Positions 43,343 to 55,465 of a DNA stretch of 64,000 bases are shown one piece after another (the stretch's first letter is position 1; the number at the start of each line of letters is the position of its first letter). Made by a program: the position numbers and the translations under genes. This DNA comes from Pyrus communis (lineage: Eukaryota; Streptophyta; Magnoliopsida; Rosales; Rosaceae): assembly GCF_963583255.1 (NCBI RefSeq), contig NC_084819.1, positions 15,903,616-15,967,615 on the forward strand. Direction: 5' to 3'. The notes under the pieces are model-generated. The model was not told where the DNA came from. It did not search any database and was given only the letters and a program-made list of their open reading frames with translations.

Positions 43343-46300
43343 TAATTTTTTTTTTTTTTTTTGAAAGCAACGACAGTGAGTTTTAATTGATAAAACGCAA
43401 TCAGTACAAGGGAGATGCTCGTAAGCACCATTCAGTCAACAACATTACAATCAGACAACAGAGAATGTAAGAGAAAGTATGGAGGCTCTTCGAACCAAGA
43501 GCAGGAGATCGAAACCATATGCAGAGCATGGCGGGCCAGCCGGTGGGCTATCGCATTTCCTTGTCGTCAAGTGTGAGTAACAGAGACTCCAGTGATCCTG
43601 AGAATAGCTGTTTTGGTGTCCTCAACAATAGGTCCAATAGTCGACATATTGAGAGTACTCTCAAGCAGAGCATTCACAATCTGGAGCGAATCAGCCTCAA
43701 TAACAATATCTTTAAGACTCATTTCCGATGCCAGGAAAGCACCCACTCTGACAGCCAGGGCTTTCACATGTAGAAGGAAGAGACAAAGGGGAATCTGATG
43801 GCTCGAGTTGCCACAAACGCACCTTCATCCCGAATTATAGCACTCACTGCTCCCAATATATTTTTCTCATCCCAGGCACCATCCACATTTAACTTCAGGA
43901 AACCCGGCTGAGGGTAAGACCATCGGACGATCGGGGGCTCACTGGGAAGAGGGACTAGGTAGGAAGAGGCATTGAATTCTTGCCAATAGCTAATGGCACG
44001 AGCAGCTATAAGGTCGGGTCTCTCAGTTTTTCCATTCCATAGGAGATTGTTTCTGGAAGGCCAAATGGCCCACCATATCATGAGGATTAGCTCGAAGTTC
44101 TTCTTTGACAGTGAGGAGGCCAAGAAGAGACCCCAATCGGCTATTGATCAAACATGTGGTTCAGTAGGAAGAGGCCCCAAGGGAGTAGACAACCAGGTGT
44201 AGGCGGAGAACAGACACATATGCATAAGATGGAGTGTTGATTCATCGTCGGAATTACAGAAGACACAGGATGAGTCGTGCCCAATATACTTCCGAAGTAG
44301 ATTAGCACGGGAGGGGATGATATCCCTGCAAATTCTCCAAGTGTAAACCTTGACTTTTAGGAGGACTTGGGCAGCCCAAATCATTTTCCAAAGTACACCA
44401 AGACTGCGTCTGAAGAGGAAGAAGATGCCTCATTGGATTTGGATAACACGTAGTTGACGGCTAGATGGTAGGCGCTTTTGACCGTGAATATACCTTTAGG
44501 GTCAAGGTGCAAAATCAGCACGGGATAGTAAGGAGAGGAGTAATGAGACATTCCACATGTGAACATCGATAAACTGGTCGACAAATTGGAGGTTGCATTC
44601 TGGAGGCTTAGGGGAAAAAATTTGAAATTTAGAAGGGAGGGGGATCTAGCGATCCTTCCAGATGTCGACTTTGTCCCTAGAGCCTATTTGCCAACGGGAC
44701 CCCAATTTAATGATATGACGAGCAGAACATAAGCTACGCTAATAGGGCGAATGAGAGTTCCCTACCGGAGCCTTTAGAAAAGAGGAGTTCAGGAAGTACC
44801 TCGCTTTCAAGACACAGGCAACCAAAGAAGATTGGTCCTAAATGAGCCTCCATCCTTGCTTAGCCAATAAGCTAAGGTTGAAAGCGAAAAGATTTCTGAA
44901 ACCCAAGCCACCCTCGCTATTCGGATAGTAAAGTTTGTCTTAAGCGATCCAATGTATCTTCCTAGCCTCGTTTGCCCCATTCCACCAAAATTTTGCCACC
45001 ATACGGTTGAGATCGTTACAAAAGCATTTCGGAAGGAGAAAGCAACTCATGGTGTAAAGGGGGATGGCCTGAGCAACTACTTTGATGAGTAATTCACGCC
45101 CAGCCGTGCTTAAGAGTTTGCCTTTCCAGCTTTGTAGGCGTTTCCAAAGTCGCTCCTTTATGTGCCCAAAACAAGCTGTATGGTTCCGTCTGACTAGGGT
45201 GGGGAGGCTAAGGTACTTAGGTGTCTGTCTACCAGATCAACGCCTAGAGCAGCAACTATCCTATCTTGTTCTTCCCTTTTAACATTCCTACTAAAGCAAA
45301 CAACACTCTTTCGGAGATTAACACGCTGGCCCGAGGCTTCCTTATAGTGGTTTAGAATCCGTTTAATCTCCGAGCAATCATTGACAGTGGCACGGGCAAA
45401 TATCAAGCAATCATCCGCAAACATGAGGTGATGGATTGGCGGTACGTTTCGGCAAATGGAAATCCCTTGGATTAGCCCCATCATTATGGTTTTTCTCAAT
45501 GATGGCAGAGAGACCTTCCGCAGAGAGTAGGAATAAAAATAGGGATAGGGGGTCTCCTTGTCAGAGACCACAAGAAAGGTAGATGTAGCCACATGGAGAG
45601 CCATTTACAATGACGGAATAAGAGACCGTCGAGACGCACGTCATGATCAGATTCACCCAACGGCTGGAGAAGCCCAGTTTAAGTAGTATCCTACATAGAT
45701 ACCCTCATTCGATCGGATCGTAGGCTTTACTCATGTCTAGTTTAATAGCCATCTGTCCTTGTTTGCCCTGTTTCCTCTTGAACAATGAATGGGCCACCTT
45801 CGATGCAAGGATGGTATTATCAGATATGAGGCGGTCAGAAATGAAGGCTCTTTGATTTGGTGATATGATCTGGGGCATTACATTTTTAAGACGGTTGACC
45901 AGAACTTTTGAAGCAATTTTGTAGATGACATTGCATAAGCTGATGGGGCGTAGCTGTGACATCTCCGTTGGAGTGCTTTGCTTAGGGATCAATGTGATGT
46001 GGGTGAAATTAATCTTTTGCAATATTCGTCCAGTCTCCAAGAAAGAAAAAACAGCCGCGGTTACATCGTTGCCGACGATATGCCAGAACCGTTGAAAAAA
46101 GATTGGGGGCATGCCGTTGGGTTTTGGAGATGTGGACGGTTTCATTTGGAACACTGCTGCTTTGACTTCCTCCTCTAAGAAAACAGAGTTGAAAGCCTCA
46201 TTCATGTCGTCAGAGATTCTTTTATTAACAGCCCCAATGATATCATTGAGCTTTCTGCCTTCCCTAGAGAAGATTGATGAGAAGTAGTATGTGACTACTC

Positions 46301-46809
46301 ATTATATTCTGCTCGCATCACTGTGCCATTGTCCCTGGTCATCTAATAGCCCACAGATCCGATTCTTGGACTTCTGGGCATTGGCACGCCTATGGAAGAA
46401 TTTCGTGTTGCGATCTCATTCTTTCATCCATAGGGCTCTCGAACGTTGGCGCCAAAAGATCTCCTCTTGCGAGAGGAGATTGTCTAGTTCGTGAAGAAGG
46501 TTCACCCTTTCCGAGAGAAAGGCATCCGAATAAGGGTGGGCGAGAATGAAGCCAAGTCAATCATGAATCGCATCGATGGCTAGCTGGTGGACCTTGAAGG
46601 TGTCTTGATTCCACTTAAGAAGAGCCACACGAACGACCTTAATCTTCCCAGTTACTTGGAACATGGGGACTCCCGAGACTGAAGTGTTCCAAGCAGAGCG
46701 AATAACCTTTTCACGGTTTTCATGTCTAATACAGAATTCTTCAAAGCGGAATAGGCGCCTCCATCTGTGAGGAGAAGGCAGATATTCTCTCACATTGGTT
46801 TCTTTAACA
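43343..46809 (-). mobile_element. LINE-type retrotransposon, 5'-truncated and degenerate
   Basis: Minus strand; the 3' poly-A tail shows as a T-run at about 43346-43362. In 5' to 3' order: the linker upstream of the reverse transcriptase (FRFEEFCIRHENREKVIRSA, about 46750), reverse transcriptase pieces (LEEEVKAAVFQMKPSTSPKP, LRPISLCNVIYKIASKVLVN and IKLDMSKAYDPIE around 46205-45705; HHLMFADDCLIFARA around 45440), a zinc-binding RVT region (about 44584-44150) and an RNase H domain (FLKLNVDGAWDE and DIVIEADSLQIVNALL, about 44123-43567). The endonuclease is missing, and stops and frameshifts break the frame. The catalytic YADD/FADD box is present. It belongs to the plant L1-like LINEs with a C-terminal RNase H and has inserted directly behind the PDC pseudogene stop codon. 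Confidence 0.88.
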
Positions 46810-47049
46810 CTGTGAACTAGGGCTGGGCACGGGCCGGGTCGGGCCCAATTTTGAAGGAACCGGACCGGACCGGACCTAGGTTCAAAGGGAACGGGGCGGG
46901 CCAGGCCGGGGATTACATTTTCTAATATAAGAACCGGACATTACCCGGCCCGGTTGAAACGGGCTGGTTCGAGCCGGGTCCACAGGTCCTTTTTTTTTTT
47001 TTTTTTTTTTTTTGGTTGTTTGAAAAAAAAAAGAAAAAGAATTGTACGG

Positions 47050-47180
47050 ATTGCAGATTGCACAGATTGCAATCTGCACAAAAACTGCACAGATTGCAAT
47101 CTGCACAAAACTGCACAGATTGCAAAGTGCAAAGTGCAAACTGCACAGATTTGCACAGATTGCAATTGCAGAAAGTCACA
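47050..47180. repeat. TGCACAGATTGCAATC tandem array
   Basis: Repeated CTGCACAGATTGCAATCTG units, themselves near-palindromic (GATTGCAATC), decaying into AAAGTGCAAAGTGC at the right. Every frame over this region is a repeat artefact. Confidence 0.85.
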
Positions 47181-48799
47181 TACTGCATTTATGCAGATTT
47201 TGCACAAATTCACCATTATTCACATCCAATCTAAATACAAAGTCCAACATCCAAGTTCATAGATTAACAATACATCCAAAACAATAATATTACATCTTCC
47301 AACATCTAAAAATCAAATCAACATACAAAATAGTATTTGGAGAAATATGCATTTGGATTAGGCTCTGCTCAACCAAAGGCGATTGGATGCTAGGCTACCT
47401 CAAAGCTTGAACACAAACCAAGACATAAGATACTCACCAAACTTTTTAAATGGCTCAATTGTTTGCTTAACTTGACAACTTTTTCCTACAATTCATAAAT
47501 AAGATCATTAGATGTAGTAAAGGGAAAATTAATTCATCTTAAGATTCAAGTGCTTGCATTGCTGATGGCTAAAGGGAAAATTAATAATTGTAATTAGATT
47601 CAAAGAAGGCTCCATAAAGATCTGGTAGAAATTGTTTAAGGTGGCTCATTCAAGTTAGGCGGTCCAAAACAAATGTTACGAGGGTCTTATGCAGCTTAAA
47701 ATCTTGACAAAGACAACGTTGTAAAAAGAGTCAGATCTGCGCATTCAAACTTGATGGGATCAGTTCCTTTGCTGCAAAAAACCCATCCAATCAGAACAAA
47801 ATCTCTAAACTTTATCCTTCCCAATTTCTCCTCCACCTCCAAACTCAAAACCTCATATTAATGACAACCTAATTAACACTAATTACAATAAAAGATGCTA
47901 AATTTAAGCTAAATCAAGATTAGACTGATGAGATGACCTAAAATCCTCCCAAGATGAAAGAGTTACACTTCACACACAAATCTGTTATGTGTAGAAGGGC
48001 ATGACAGTTTTTTAGATCATATGGATGGAGTTAAACAGAATGAGTTTTTAGGATTATTCAGGGTAGATGAAGTTTTGGATCGATTTAGCTTTTGGTCCCC
48101 ACCCCCACCCCCGGCGGATTCCTTTCTTGGTTATGCACAGAGTAATTGATTATGATATCCATTGTCACATTACACTTTCAACTTTTAAAACCTAGATATA
48201 AATTTGATTGGATAAGATTACCTTTGTTGTCTTTAGCAGAGATAGTCCTTGACCTTCAATCCCAGAAGTCACCCTTAGTGCACCAGATTTCTTTGCGATT
48301 TACCTCTGTTATATGCTTCTCAGATCCTAATTTGAAACCTTTAACAAATATGGCAATGAAAATAAATTAAAAATTGAAAAAATGAACAGAAATATAATGG
48401 ATGTCTCCGGATTGCAAATCAATATGCTTGGAAATACTTCATAATATATGTGAAATACAAGGACTTCTACTCAACATTTGGATGCGAAAACAAGCTAAAA
48501 AAATCAGAAAATCCACCAAATCAGCAAGAACAAACATGAACATCCCAATATATTTATTGAGCACAGATTATATACATCAGAGGTTAAAGAACCTATATAA
48601 AAAAAATAAAAATAAAAAGGTTCAAGAATTCACCTGAACTGGCAACGGCGATGGAGTGTTGGTGATCGAGACGGCGGTGATGTCGTCAGGAAAGAGAGAA
48701 CGAGAATCGGGAAGATGGGTGGTGCGAGACTGCGAGTGCCTGGCTCTAGGATGAGATGTCGAGGAGAACGAAGAAGATCAGCCGTGGTGGACCTGGTGG

Positions 48800-48940
48800 T
48801 CGTCACTCGTCAGGGCGAGGTCAGTCGGAAGAGGGGCTCAGGACGAGGTCAATCGGAAGGGAGGTCAGTCGGAAGGGGTGGTCGTCAGGGCGAGATCAGC
48901 CGTGGAAGGGAGGGGCTCAGGCCGAGGTCAGTCGGACTTC
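48800..48940. repeat. GGTCAGTCGGAAG tandem repeats
   Basis: Imperfect GA/CG-rich repeats inside the hAT element (GAGGTCAGTCGGAAG, GAGGTCAATCGGAAG, GAGGTCAGTCGGAAG). They create Arg/Gly-rich frames that are not believed to be genes. Confidence 0.7.
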
Positions 48941-49282
48941 AGAGACGGAGAGGTCGAGCCGTCGAGGTTGAGGTCGAGTTTGTCGAGAGAGAGTAAAGAC
49001 TCTCACTGAATCATATTCAATTAGGGTAAAAACCAACGGTCATGATTGGAAGATATGTTTATTTTCAATCTGGGCCGTCCATTTCAATTAAAAACGGGCC
49101 GGTTCGGGGCCCCGTTTTTCTATAAATCTGGAACCGGCCCGACCCTAAAATGCCATTACCTAGGCCCGCCCCGCCCCGTTTCCCCTATTTAAAAACAGGA
49201 CCCGCCCCGTACCCACCCTGAACCGCCTATACCCGCCCCTACCCGCGGGCCCAGGACCTGTTTGCCCAGCCCTACTGTGAAC

Positions 49283-50980
49283 ATGTTTTATGTGATCAAG
49301 GAGTTTGTAATTTCATTGTCATATTTTCTTTAGATAAATTGCAAAGTCAATTCCCATCCAGCTATGCTATTATATTTGGAAAGTCGCTATGAGGTGAATT
49401 TATTATATTAATAGGAAAAAAAATATAATATGTTAAAGAAGACATAAAGTCAAACCCTGACCGTCAAAGAAGTCACAGGACAAGTCAAAACCACTTCTAG
49501 CAAAACTTATAACAAAGAAATTGAGAAAGAAATATACGAGGATACACAGCTGCAGAACCAAGAATTTATAATTTTATTTTCATGTTTTATAATGAATGGG
49601 TAATTGTTCTTACTTTCACATGCGCAAGTTTCAAAACCGTTGTTCATACTATTTTAACTTGAAATCTCCTACAAATTCAGGGTCGAGTACCATTATACAA
49701 AGGATCTTGAATTTTTTCGACTCTCCTTCTTATCCTTTTGTAAAGTTTCACGATGATCTAAACTTGCCTATATTTTATATCACTCTTCAAAAATTAACTA
49801 AACTCCAAATTGTTTAGCCATCGAATAATTATCTCAACAAATGGACAAACCGTGTCGTTTAATTAAATACTAATTTTTTAACAAAATTAATTGAACAGTT
49901 ATGATTTCTAATTTGATTAATATTTTGTAAAACTATTTTTTAAATGGTGAGCTAAAAACTAAAGTGCTTGATTATCACAACAATAGAAGATAAAAGTGAA
50001 AAGTCCACGTGGTTGTGAGTTTGGACATGTTATGTACACTAACATTCCCTCGTAAAGAATGTAAAAAATGTTTCTCACACAGCAAATTAAGCAGCAAGTT
50101 CAGGAAAGTCATGTGTCTCGGATTGGCGGCAGTGGTGGCGCCACGCATTCTGACTCCCATGTCAAAGACGTGTAGCCTTCTCAATTTAAATAGATCTTTA
50201 TTAGTATCAAATATTCAAGCGATATTTCACGTCATAATATAAGTAGAAAACGTGATATCATATTTTGCGTCTATACACATATTTTATGATATGTGAAGTA
50301 TTAACTTTTTATGTGACAAATATGTGATGGATTTGGAGTGAATTTTTAGGAAGAGCATCTTGTGCTCAGACTTGAAAAGTCGTCTAATAAGAAGTTGTTA
50401 TATTGGTACAAGTATGACGAGATTAATGAAAACATATTGTATGGAATTGTGAGATAATGTGGGACCAGAGAAATAACCTTGGGACCAAAGAAATAACCCT
50501 GTGGTTCAGTGTAATTTTTTCTCATTAACTTGAGATACTATCACGGTGCATTGCATGCAAGTTATTCTCATTGTAATGGACAACACATAGAATGCTTCAC
50601 ATAAGTTTTGGTCGTTAGGCTCTTAGCCAATAATCTAATAATCAAGATCTAACGACAAAAAATCTCGATGCCTAAGATAGATCATTCTAGAATCTTGCAG
50701 TACACATAATGCTCGGTACCCCAAAGAAATATGATAACCACACATTTTTATTTCTTTCTACACACTCTTAATTAACATATGAGTACGATATTGAATGAAT
50801 CAAAAAAAAAAAAAAACTAAGATGAAATGTGACAATTTGAGAACAATGTCCCGTGTCAATAAAGAATCAAACCTTGCAAAACCTCAACTTGCTGACTAAT
50901 TTTATAATAAAATCTCAACTTTAATCATTAATAAAAATAAAATAAGAACATAATGAGTGTTTTTCTCCTTTCTAAAATTT
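49283..50980. other. Intergenic, no gene seen
   Basis: AT-rich; frames at 49596-49817 and 50009-50242 have no recognisable domains. Confidence 0.4.
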
Positions 50981-50984
50981 GATC

Positions 50985-51230
50985 ACCTTCAAAGGTGATG
51001 TCAAATCTCAGTGGGAGATATGTCTGTGTATATTTGACATAAAAGATCATTTCAACCGAAGTGTTATTTGCTGACTGGATTTGAAGCTTTTCTATATAGG
51101 AGTCAAATTTGACATCAATGTCAAATATATTTTTGAGTAGTTCCCTTTATTCCACTAACATTTCAATTAATAAAATTCTATTTCAACAATTTTTTTAATA
51201 AAAACAACCATTTAAAGCTCTACATTATTA
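50985..51230. mobile_element. Tourist-like MITE relative (degenerate)
   Basis: GTCAAATTTGACATCAATGT and CAACCGAAG.GTT.TTTGCT blocks match the element at 36530. Ends and target duplication are unclear. Confidence 0.45.
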
Positions 51231-51235
51231 GTCAT

Positions 51236-51425
51236 TTAGTACTACGGTCTAGTAGTATTCCTCTTCACATATAAGTGAGAGGTTTTAGATTTGATTCTTG
51301 CCAAAAGTAAATTTAAATCATATTATTGCTATCCCTCTATGCCTCTATGAGGGTAAGCTCACCATTTCTTCTTTAATATAGGTGATATCATTTCTTCAAA
51401 AAAGAAAAATTTTAAACTTGTTTGG
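51236..51425 (+). mobile_element. tRNA-derived SINE
   Basis: Starts near GGTCTAGTAGTATTCCTCTTC, has box-B-like GATTTGATTCTTGCC, continues CATATTATTGCTATCCCTCT and ends TCTTCAAAAAAGAAAAA. The plus-strand member of the family at 20010, 26103 and 52389. Confidence 0.7.
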
Positions 51426-51701
51426 AAAAAGATAAAATTTGATGTAAAACTTCACATTGTCACATTAGCTAACAATTATAATTTGATTCTAATAATTTAA
51501 CATTTTCATTGAAAATAGTAGAACAAGAGCGTAGGGCCCCACAATTTACTACAGAAGAAAATGGCTGCCTGGTCTGTGATGTGACTATATAGTGGAAAAA
51601 GGCTCACATTCATGCCTGTGATTGCGTGCCACGTCACTACTATGACACGTTCATTGCGACGTATGTGTTCAATGTTGATTGCAATGTGCATGTATACAAC
51701 T

Positions 51702-51899
51702 GGAAGAGGATCCTCTCCTGAGCATAGGATGGGGATCTTCTGACCACGAAATCTGGGTCGTTTAATTTTAATTTAACGGTTGTAATTATTATAACTTTTT
51801 AGGAAATCTTCTGTTTAGAGCTGTTGGATTAAAATTAAATGGTCCGGATTTCGTGGTTAGGAGAATCTTCATCCTGAGCTCAGGAGAGGATCCTCTTCC
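51702..51899. mobile_element. Palindromic MULE-type MITE
   Basis: Both ends read GGAAGAGGATCCTCTCCTGA inward, and the inner halves are inverted over nearly their whole length. Flanks tatacaact and catacaact make a 9-bp target duplication with one mismatch. Related in ends (GAGGATCCTC.TCTGAGC) to the 9540 element. Confidence 0.75.
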
Positions 51900-51908
51900 C
51901 ATACAACT

Positions 51909-52388
51909 TACTTAATTTAATTAATTAAATCCAAATATCTTCGAGTTTGCAATTACCAGCGGACAAGGATTGACTGCCCTTCCACTTTCCGTGCTTTCTC
52001 GTGTTTTTCTATTTGTGTGATCATGATTAAGCTATGTTAATATTTTATATTACTATTTATTTTAATTTTATTATCTTTATAAAAAATAATATAAAATATT
52101 AACCCATGATTATACAAAACAAAAGAACACGAAAAATTACGAAAAATAGAAGGGCAGACAATTGTTGTCTATTACCAGCAACTCTTCCGGTTTCCACAAA
52201 CTGTGGATTTCAGTCCTTTAAAACCTTTGCTCACGGAATTGTCTCCCCTAACAGCGCCGTTTACCCCGCCAACCTTGACGCGTGACGTGTCTTTTCCTTC
52301 TATTCTTGTCCTTGTGGTCGTCTTTGTGATTTGAACAATTACGCGCCACTAACCAGAAACCGACAACGCTAGGCTGAAGAGATTATGA
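51909..52388. other. Intergenic, no gene seen
   Basis: Contains an inverted pair around 51985-52145 (GTGCTTTCTCGTGTTTTTC at the left; a complementary GAAAAATTACGAAAAATAGA side at the right with TTAATATTTTATATTA between), probably another MITE remnant. Confidence 0.4.
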
Positions 52389-52585
52389 TTTTTTTTTTTT
52401 AACAAATAATATTATTTATATTAAAAGTGAGAAGGTGGGTTTAGCATCTTAGGGAGAAAAGGTATGCTTAGCGTCTTAGCTTTATAATGAATTAGTAATA
52501 ATGTTGTTCAAATTCGTCTTTGGCGATAATCAAACTTAAGATTTCTTACTTCCAAGTGAAAAAGAATATTACTAGACTATAGTAG
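52389..52585 (-). mobile_element. tRNA-derived SINE with small insertion
   Basis: Minus strand: TATAGTCTAGTAATATTC, TTTGATTATCGCCAAAGACG, ACATTATTACTAATTCATTA, then an extra segment of about 40 bp and an A-run (plus T-run at 52390-52399). Same family as 51236. Confidence 0.65.
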
Positions 52586-52589
52586 ATTA

Positions 52590-53779
52590 TGATTTAATTT
52601 TGTTGTTTTTGGGAATTAGGAAAAACTGGATTAAAGCTAATAATTAGTTGATGCTTTTTCTTCAAAACCAAGAAAATGCGTCCACTGCCGATTGTCGAAT
52701 TTACCTTTTGAGAAATGCTAGGAAGACTCTTAAATGTGAAATGGTATAAATTATTATACTAAAAACATGAAGCGTCAGAGAGTTTTTGAAGAGTCCTATA
52801 TTGAGAGTCTCCTTAACATTTCTCTTACCATTTTGAGCTAACGGTTACAATTACTACACTAATATTTTTTTTTTTTGTGAACAAAACTGCTCTAATGTTT
52901 TGAATTCCCTTTGCATGTTACATAATATTAAATGTAACAAGTATTGGATGGTCTGAATATATGGAGCCACAACAAAAATACCAATACAAATCAATTTAGG
53001 TAATCCAATGCTCTTAAGATTTTATTCTACATAGCACAAAAAAAATTTCTTAATATTTTTTTTGTTTACAGTACGTTCATCTTATTGATGCACGTTCTGA
53101 ATATTGGTGTCCACAATATTAGAATTCAACGCAGTCCTGCTAATTTGACTTTGCCACTAAACTAAGCCACACAAAACTACGACATTTCCAACCCAAAACA
53201 CAAAGGAAAAAAGAAAAGGAAGATTAGGACATGATGCCATGATGGTGATCATTTGACCTCAAAATACAAAGTGTTCAACTTATGTGATGAGAATCAAAAC
53301 TACAATTTTGTAAATGGTTTCGAACATGGATTTGCCAAATCAAGAGTTTTTACGAAACATGATATAGTGCGTTCATTCCATATAATCAAACTATATATAT
53401 TGGATTAGTTCCACATAAAAAAATAGAATATATCACACACATTACAAAAGTTGTATCTTATTTGCACAAAATAATTTTAGTAATATTAATATACTAAGCA
53501 TAAAACACATCACACAATGTATATTTTATTTACGAAAATAATTTCTAGAAAATAAATCAAAATCAAGGATATGATACAACCAAAATCAAGAATTAGTAGG
53601 ATCACTTAGGAAAAAAACAGGATTGTATTTTGAGTGTGTTGATTCTAAAAATTATAAAGCCTATATGGCGCGCAGTCCGAGTAACTACTGAGCTAACTAT
53701 GTCATTTTGTTGATGCATGAGTGCCAATTCACAATTGAACTCGGTTGGGTGAATGAGATGAAAATGTGGTAGTGTACAC
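52590..53779. other. Intergenic, no gene seen
   Basis: AT-rich, several A/T runs. TAATATTAATATACTAAGCATAA (about 53485) recurs near 56108 and 56238, so the segments belong to one repeat family. Confidence 0.4.
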
Positions 53780-54187
53780 TAGCGGAGCCACATTAAGGGC
53801 TACCATGGGCTACAACCTAGTTAGCTTTTGGGAAAAAATAAAATTTTACATGTACTCTTCATTGATTTCCGAATGTAGCTCACCATATATTTAGTCACTA
53901 ATCTTAGTTGTCTCAGCTTAATTATATAAAATTATATAATACAATTTATAAATCATCTATTTTTCGTACATCCTTTTTCTCATGACTTCTTGTACATATA
54001 TGTTTCAAGTTTGGATTTGTTTGAATTTTAACATGTATTTTTGAATAACAAAAAATTATTGGCTCACTTTGTGAAAATTTTCTTAAGCTAGCTGATACTA
54101 TGAAAAATATAGTATCAAGTTTCTTTTGTTTATAAAGATTGCAATCTTTAAGCTAGCCCACCTTGTGAAAAGTTCCTTGCTCCGCTA
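53780..54187. mobile_element. Inverted-repeat element with TAGCGGAGC ends
   Basis: TAGCGGAGCCA at the left and GCTCCGCTA at the right form short terminal inverted repeats. The interior is AT-rich with two GCTAGC...TTGTGAAAA words. Flanks do not match, so the class (perhaps hAT) is unsure. Confidence 0.4.
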
Positions 54188-54510
54188 TTGGTGGTGTGGT
54201 GATGAAATTGACTATTGACTTATGCACTGAGCGACTTGGTTGAGGAAGGAACACTCTCGACCTTGGGTTCTGAAACATGAAGATAAAGTTATGCGTTATG
54301 GTTACAAAATTCAATCTTCTGCACGTGGTTCGACTGCTTCAACTATATTTGTGAAAATATAAGTTCGCCGAATTGGTATCAAGATGTAGGGACAATGATA
54401 CTCAAAAGAAATGATTGTCTTTACGATGAAAGTAGTTCGACCATCTAAATGACGAACTCTGAAATGCAGTTGTTAATAACTAATCATAGAACACCTAACT
54501 TTACTAGGAA

Positions 54511-55457
54511 TAGACCTGTTATTTTGGATCCGACCCGTTAACCCGACCCGTTAATATTGGTATTTGAATGGATGCTTAACGGGTCGGGTTGCTAATGGGT
54601 GAACCCGTTAACAACCCGTTAAATAACAGGTCACTTTGGGTAGACTCGTTATAACCCGTTATAAATTATATTGGAATGCTCCCACGAGCTGCTTTGGGTC
54701 ACTTTGGGTTCTCCATTCCCTCCACCATCTCTCCTAAGAAATCTTCTCCCTCGAGCCGCTCCATGATCTGCAAGTCAACCCTCATCTCCATCATTTTCGA
54801 AGCCATTATCCGCAGCTCCACCACCGTCTTCTCCTACTCCACCATCCTTTGCTTCCAGGAGCTCTACATCCTGCTCCAGAGGATCCAGACCTTTCTGGAA
54901 GACTCCTCCAACCGCAACCGGATGTGGCTCCTCCTCCAGACCGAGTTTCTAGCGAACAACCTCCACGAGCTCACCCTCGACCTCTCCACCTTACTCGATT
55001 GACATCATTCCGTCAAGGAGCTACAATTAAATGACGACGTAGAAGAAGTCATCTCCCTTCTCCACACCCAGTGCTCCTGCAACACCATGACGTCTTTTGT
55101 CGATCCAAGAGACGACGGCCTCCGCCTCAAGGTCTGCTCCATACTCAACCGCCTTAGGAGTGAGATCATCCCAACCACTCCTAGCTCTCTGATATTTTCC
55201 TGCAATTAGGGATTGACGACGCTTCAAATTGCAGAGAGGAGCTTAAGAACCTCCATGAAGAGTTCCAGAACCAGACGGAGGAGAAATCCAAGTCTCAACT
55301 CCTTGTATTGGAAATTGGAATGCAAAAAAAGAACAAAAAAAAAAAAAAGGTTAACGGGTGACCTAGATTAACAGGTTGGGTTCGGGTGACTCGTTAGTTT
55401 AACGGGTTGGATTGAACTCGACCCAAACTCGATAAACCCGACCCGTTTACAGGTCTA
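54511..55457 (+). mobile_element. hAT-type Pack element with a captured gene fragment
   Basis: Ends TAGACCTGTTATTTTGG and, inverted, TAGACCTGTAAACGGG, with subterminal ACCCGTTAACCCGACCCG repeats on both sides. Flanks actaggaa (54503-54510) and actaggat (55458-55465) form an 8-bp duplication with one change. The inner roughly 650 bp are GC-rich, codon-like and unlike the AT-rich surroundings. Confidence 0.8.
54700..55320 (+). pseudogene. Captured fragment, U-box E3 ligase (PUB) N-terminal domain
   Basis: A frame running through one TGA gives ILCFQELYILLQRIQTFLED, MWLLLQTEFLANNLHELTLD, LSTLLD, then after the stop SVKELQLNDDVEEVISLLHT and SFVDPRDDGLRLKV. This pattern (helical repeats, WLLLQ, ELTLDLSTLLD..PVKEL.L.DDVEE) resembles the U-box N-terminal domain (UND) of plant PUB proteins. 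The U-box and ARM repeats are absent. It lies wholly between the hAT ends and is taken as a gene piece carried by the transposon. The identity as PUB is from memory of the family. Confidence 0.62.
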
Positions 55458-55465
55458 ACTAGGAT

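Larger units (their letters stand above)
46818..49274. mobile_element. hAT-type non-autonomous element (2.46 kb)
   Basis: Terminal inverted repeats TAGGGCTGGGCA at both ends, followed by GC-rich subterminal CCGG/GGGCC repeats, and a perfect 8-bp target duplication CTGTGAAC (46810-46817 and 49275-49282). The interior is non-coding as far as I can tell. It includes a TGCACAGATTGCAATC array (about 47050-47180), a T-run and a purine-rich GGTCAGTCGGAAG repeat region (48800-48940). It lies at the 5' end of the recognisable LINE, possibly splitting it. Confidence 0.85.

Noticed and set aside
46882..47287. Cys/Gln-rich frames on both strands
   Set aside because: They come from the TGCACAGATTGCAATC array in the hAT element; the array has no coding pattern.
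48715..48996. Arg/Gly-rich 93-residue frame
   Set aside because: Made by GGTCAGTCGGAAG tandem repeats inside a transposon; no domain and no start context.
54676..55002. Complete small gene of 108 residues
   Set aside because: The similarity continues in the same frame past its stop codon and the frame lies inside a hAT element, so it is a captured fragment and not an independent gene.
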